A DNA stretch of 64,000 bases. It comes from Oligoflexia bacterium (GTDB lineage Bacteria > Bdellovibrionota > UBA1018). The notes under the pieces were generated by a model. That model did not search any database. It was not told the origin of the DNA and was given only the letters and a program-made list of their open reading frames with translations. The first letter of the stretch is position 1. Every line of letters begins with the position of its first letter. The translations under genes were made by a program, and so were the position numbers. Of this stretch, positions 61,881 through 64,000 are shown piece by piece. The stretch spans positions 1 to 64,000 of the forward strand of contig JAMPXJ010000015.1 of assembly GCA_023701205.1 (NCBI GenBank). The letters run 5' to 3'.

Positions 61881-63104
61881 CTAATTGGAGACCCACTGCA
61901 ACGGGTTGACTGCGACGTTTCGCGCGCGAATCTCGAAATAAACCGGAGTACCCGAGTCATCCGTTGCACCGATCGCGTCGCCGGCCGCCACTGGCTCGCC
62001 CGCCTTGCGCGTGAGCGCTCCGAGATGGGCGCAAAGGGAATAGTAATGCTCGCCATGGTCCACGATCACGACCTGGCCATAGCCCGGGAGCGCGCCCGAG
62101 TACGCCACCTTCCCGGCAGAAATTGCCCGGACCTCGGCCCCGCGCTCTCCCCCGATGTCCACGCCCTTGCGGAAGATATGAAGCTTGCTCGTGGGATCGA
62201 AGGCGCGGCCGAAGGCCGAGAGCACCTTTCCGCCCGCGAGCGGGAGCGGCAGCTTTCCCTTCAGCGTGGCGAACATGCCCTGGCTCATCGCGCGGCTCGC
62301 CGCTCGCTCCGTTTCCGTGGCGCGCTCCAGCTCGCGCCGCGCGTTGAACTCCTGGATGAGGTCCTCGACCTGCTCCTCGGCGCCCTTGAGCCGCCGGTAG
62401 TTCTCCAGCTGCGCGACCCGCTCATCGTGCTTGCGTCGGAGAATGTCGACCTGCAGCTGGCGATTCAGCTCGAGGACCTGTTCCTTTTCATTGAGATCCT
62501 GGAGCAGGTAGGCAAGCTGCTGCTTCTCGTCCTGGATGCGCTCTTCGAGCTTGTCGGCATCGGCCAGGTCGACGCGCAGGATCTCCATCTCGCGCAGGCC
62601 GCGGCTCGCCATGCGCCCGAGCACCATCCGGCGGGGAGCCTCGAGCTTCTCGCGCTCCATCAGCGGCAGCCGCGGGGCGGGACTCTCGTGCACGGATGCC
62701 TCCAGGCCCACGAGAAACTTACGGACGCCGTCGCGATGATTTCGGATCCGCTCGGCCAGCTCCTGGCGCCGCGACTCGAGCTCCCGGATCGTGCTCTCGA
62801 GCTCACCCAGCCGCCGGCGCCCGAGGACGCGCTCCTGCTGCCGCAGATCCATCAGGATCTGGATCCGCTGCAGATCCCCTCGCGCCTTCTTCTGCGTCTT
62901 CAGCGAATCGAGAAGCTCGCGCTCGACACCGATCACGCGGTGCCGCAACGTTTCGAGCTGCTCGATGAGGCTCTTCGGAGGCCCCTGGGGCGCGCCTTTC
63001 GCGGTCGCGATGGGCCGTGCCGGCAGCGCCCACGCGGGGCTCCCAGGCTCGAGCGCGGCCAGCGCGGCCGTTCCCAGCACGAAGAGCAGCCCCGCGCCTT
63101 TCAT
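61881..63104 (-). CDS. envC: EnvC-like protein with degenerate LytM domain
   Basis: A 407 aa periplasmic protein: signal peptide, long coiled coil (about 40-250, many LxxLExxxxELE heptads) and a C-terminal LytM fold (GAEVRAISAGKVAYSGALPGYGQVVIVDHGEHYYSLCAHLG, PVYFEIR). Two zinc-ligand positions are lost: RKGVDIGG has no His and PVYFEIR replaces HLHF. That is the state of E. coli EnvC, which activates amidases without cutting. It lies three bases after ftsX. Confidence 0.92.
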   Translation of the reverse strand: MKGAGLLFVLGTAALAALEPGSPAWALPARPIATAKGAPQGPPKSLIEQLETLRHRVIGVERELLDSLKTQKKARGDLQRIQILMDLRQQERVLGRRRLGELESTIRELESRRQELAERIRNHRDGVRKFLVGLEASVHESPAPRLPLMEREKLEAPRRMVLGRMASRGLREMEILRVDLADADKLEERIQDEKQQLAYLLQDLNEKEQVLELNRQLQVDILRRKHDERVAQLENYRRLKGAEEQVEDLIQEFNARRELERATETERAASRAMSQGMFATLKGKLPLPLAGGKVLSAFGRAFDPTSKLHIFRKGVDIGGERGAEVRAISAGKVAYSGALPGYGQVVIVDHGEHYYSLCAHLGALTRKAGEPVAAGDAIGATDDSGTPVYFEIRARNVAVNPLQWVSN

Positions 63105-63107
63105 GGC

Positions 63108-64000
63108 TTACCTGCCCTGGCCGGGCCGCGCGGCCGCGGCGGCGCTGCCGGCGATTCCGCCGAAGATCCCGGCCACGATTCCGATGAGGCCGCCCGCGGC
63201 GAGCAGCAGCCAGGCGAGCTCCCCCGTGAACAGGGGCATGTCCCGGAGCATCGGCGAGAGCGAACGGATATTCCGCGCCAGCCAGGCCCCGCCGGTGATC
63301 CAGCCCATGCAGGCCAGGAGCCCGCCGAGCCAGCCCACGGCCAGTCCTGAGAGGATCCCCGGGACCCTCAGAATGCCTTCGTTCGCCCCCCAAAGACGCA
63401 TGAGCGCGAGCGCGTCCCGATGCAGGTAGGCGTTCGAGCGCGCCAGATGGATCAGGCCCGTCAGCAACGCCAGGCAGAGCCCCCCGGCAAGAAGGCGCGC
63501 CACCCAGCGCAGCGCGGAGAACGCGCCCAGCACGTGATGATAGCGGTCCTTGGAGCTTTCGGCGGATTCGATCCCGGGGACCGCGCGGATTTCCGCGAGC
63601 ATGGAATCGGGTAGCACGCCCGAAACGGAAACATACCGCGGAACCACGTGTTCCATCTCGGGCCCCAGATCCTCCAGCTCGCGTCCGAGATCGGGGAACT
63701 GCGACTTGAGGTTGGCCACGAAGTCCTTGGGCTCCACGACCTTCACCTCGGCCGGATGTGCCCCGAGCGTCAGCCGGATCGAGTCGACGACGCTCGCCTG
63801 GATCGCGGCTTCCGCGTCGTGCGCGACGTAAGCGGTGATGACCTGTTCCGCGCGGAGCCGCTCGAGCACCGGCTTGAGGCCCGACTGCATCCAGTACATG
63901 AAGCCCGCGAGCAGGAGCAGGAAACCCACGGCGATCGACGAGAAAACCTGGCTGAACGCCGCCAGCCGCCAGGGCCGGAGCGCGATCTTCAGTAGTAGCA
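63108..64000 (-). CDS. ftsX: Cell division protein FtsX (5' end beyond window)
   Basis: The permease-like partner of FtsE, which gates EnvC-type activators at the septum. The frame is open past the window edge: reading upstream of the internal GTG at 63929 gives LKIALRPWRLAAFSQVFSSIA, a typical cytoplasmic lead-in, so that GTG is not the start. Four membrane segments are visible, with an extracytoplasmic domain between the first and second (EPKDFVANLKSQFPDLGRELEDL). ftsE is expected just outside the window. Confidence 0.95.
   Translation of the reverse strand, partial: LLLKIALRPWRLAAFSQVFSSIAVGFLLLLAGFMYWMQSGLKPVLERLRAEQVITAYVAHDAEAAIQASVVDSIRLTLGAHPAEVKVVEPKDFVANLKSQFPDLGRELEDLGPEMEHVVPRYVSVSGVLPDSMLAEIRAVPGIESAESSKDRYHHVLGAFSALRWVARLLAGGLCLALLTGLIHLARSNAYLHRDALALMRLWGANEGILRVPGILSGLAVGWLGGLLACMGWITGGAWLARNIRSLSPMLRDMPLFTGELAWLLLAAGGLIGIVAGIFGGIAGSAAAAARPGQGR

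Noticed and set aside
60138-63350. Open frame of about 1070 codons on the plus strand opposite xseA, ctpA and the EnvC-like gene
   Set aside because: Shadow of three well-supported minus-strand genes, with no recognisable motif.

Overview
The window is GC-rich, densely packed bacterial chromosome from a Gram-negative organism. It carries outer-membrane lipoproteins, a beta-barrel protein, ExbB/ExbD-type motor proteins and an FtsX/EnvC/CtpA set. The best guess for the lineage is Bdellovibrionota or a related former deltaproteobacterial group. The reasons are a split cluster resembling the Myxococcus/Bdellovibrio Agl-Glt gliding machinery, an EF-G with the AHIDSGKTT signature shared by mitochondrial EF-G1 and the spirochaete/planctomycete/delta EF-G type, and a decayed fragment that looks like the N-terminal domain of the HNH-endonuclease family common in Bdellovibrio-like genomes. 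The lineage is inferred, not proven. No rRNA, confident tRNA, CRISPR array or insertion sequence was seen.

Layout. 0-6 kb: fusA, divergent from a translationally coupled run of orn, a dCMP-deaminase-like gene and an M1 aminopeptidase lipoprotein. 6-9 kb: a small zinc-ribbon protein, a secreted transglutaminase-elicitor homologue with a Pep-13-like motif, and a small secreted protein ending in a strong terminator. 9-11.6 kb: a 2-oxoacid:ferredoxin oxidoreductase operon (ferredoxin, alpha, beta-gamma fusion). 11.7-16.6 kb: a PAS histidine kinase with a single-domain response regulator, pfkA, a lipoprotein and an exonuclease III gene. 16.7-20.5 kb: an accessory patch of small exported, often Cys-rich proteins, an HNH-family pseudogene scrap, an Sfp-type phosphopantetheinyl transferase and a probable secreted EndoU ribonuclease. 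20.5-28.6 kb: an envelope-glycan region with a methyltransferase, two family 2 glycosyltransferases, a DUF2304 protein and three large polytopic membrane proteins. 29-36.2 kb: sucA-sucB-lpdA and a coupled aldehyde dehydrogenase, preceded by three DnaA boxes and a good sigma70-like promoter.

36.2-52.8 kb is the most interesting region. A PilZ-like plus receiver-TPR gene pair precedes a cluster encoding a membrane-anchored periplasmic protein, a vWA-domain lipoprotein, one TolQ/ExbB and two TolR/ExbD proteins (the AglR/AglQ/AglS composition), and a large periplasmic TPR protein. After two opposite-strand genes (CBS; BON-SRPBCC) come a small charged exported protein, an AgmX/GltG-like protein with a TonB-like tail, a beta-barrel protein, a second TPR protein and a GYF-PilZ-like protein. 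The two halves begin with nearly superimposable AT-rich promoters at the same distance from the first ATG, which argues that they form one co-regulated envelope-spanning machine for gliding or a related surface process.

52.9-56.4 kb: a metallophosphatase lipoprotein, two membrane proteins, a GreA/B C-terminal-domain protein and cysE. 56.4-64 kb (minus strand): a long compact run of ftsX (cut by the window edge), envC-like, ctpA, xseA, an M23 peptidase, then a second PilZ-like plus receiver-TPR pair paralogous to the pair at 36-38 kb.
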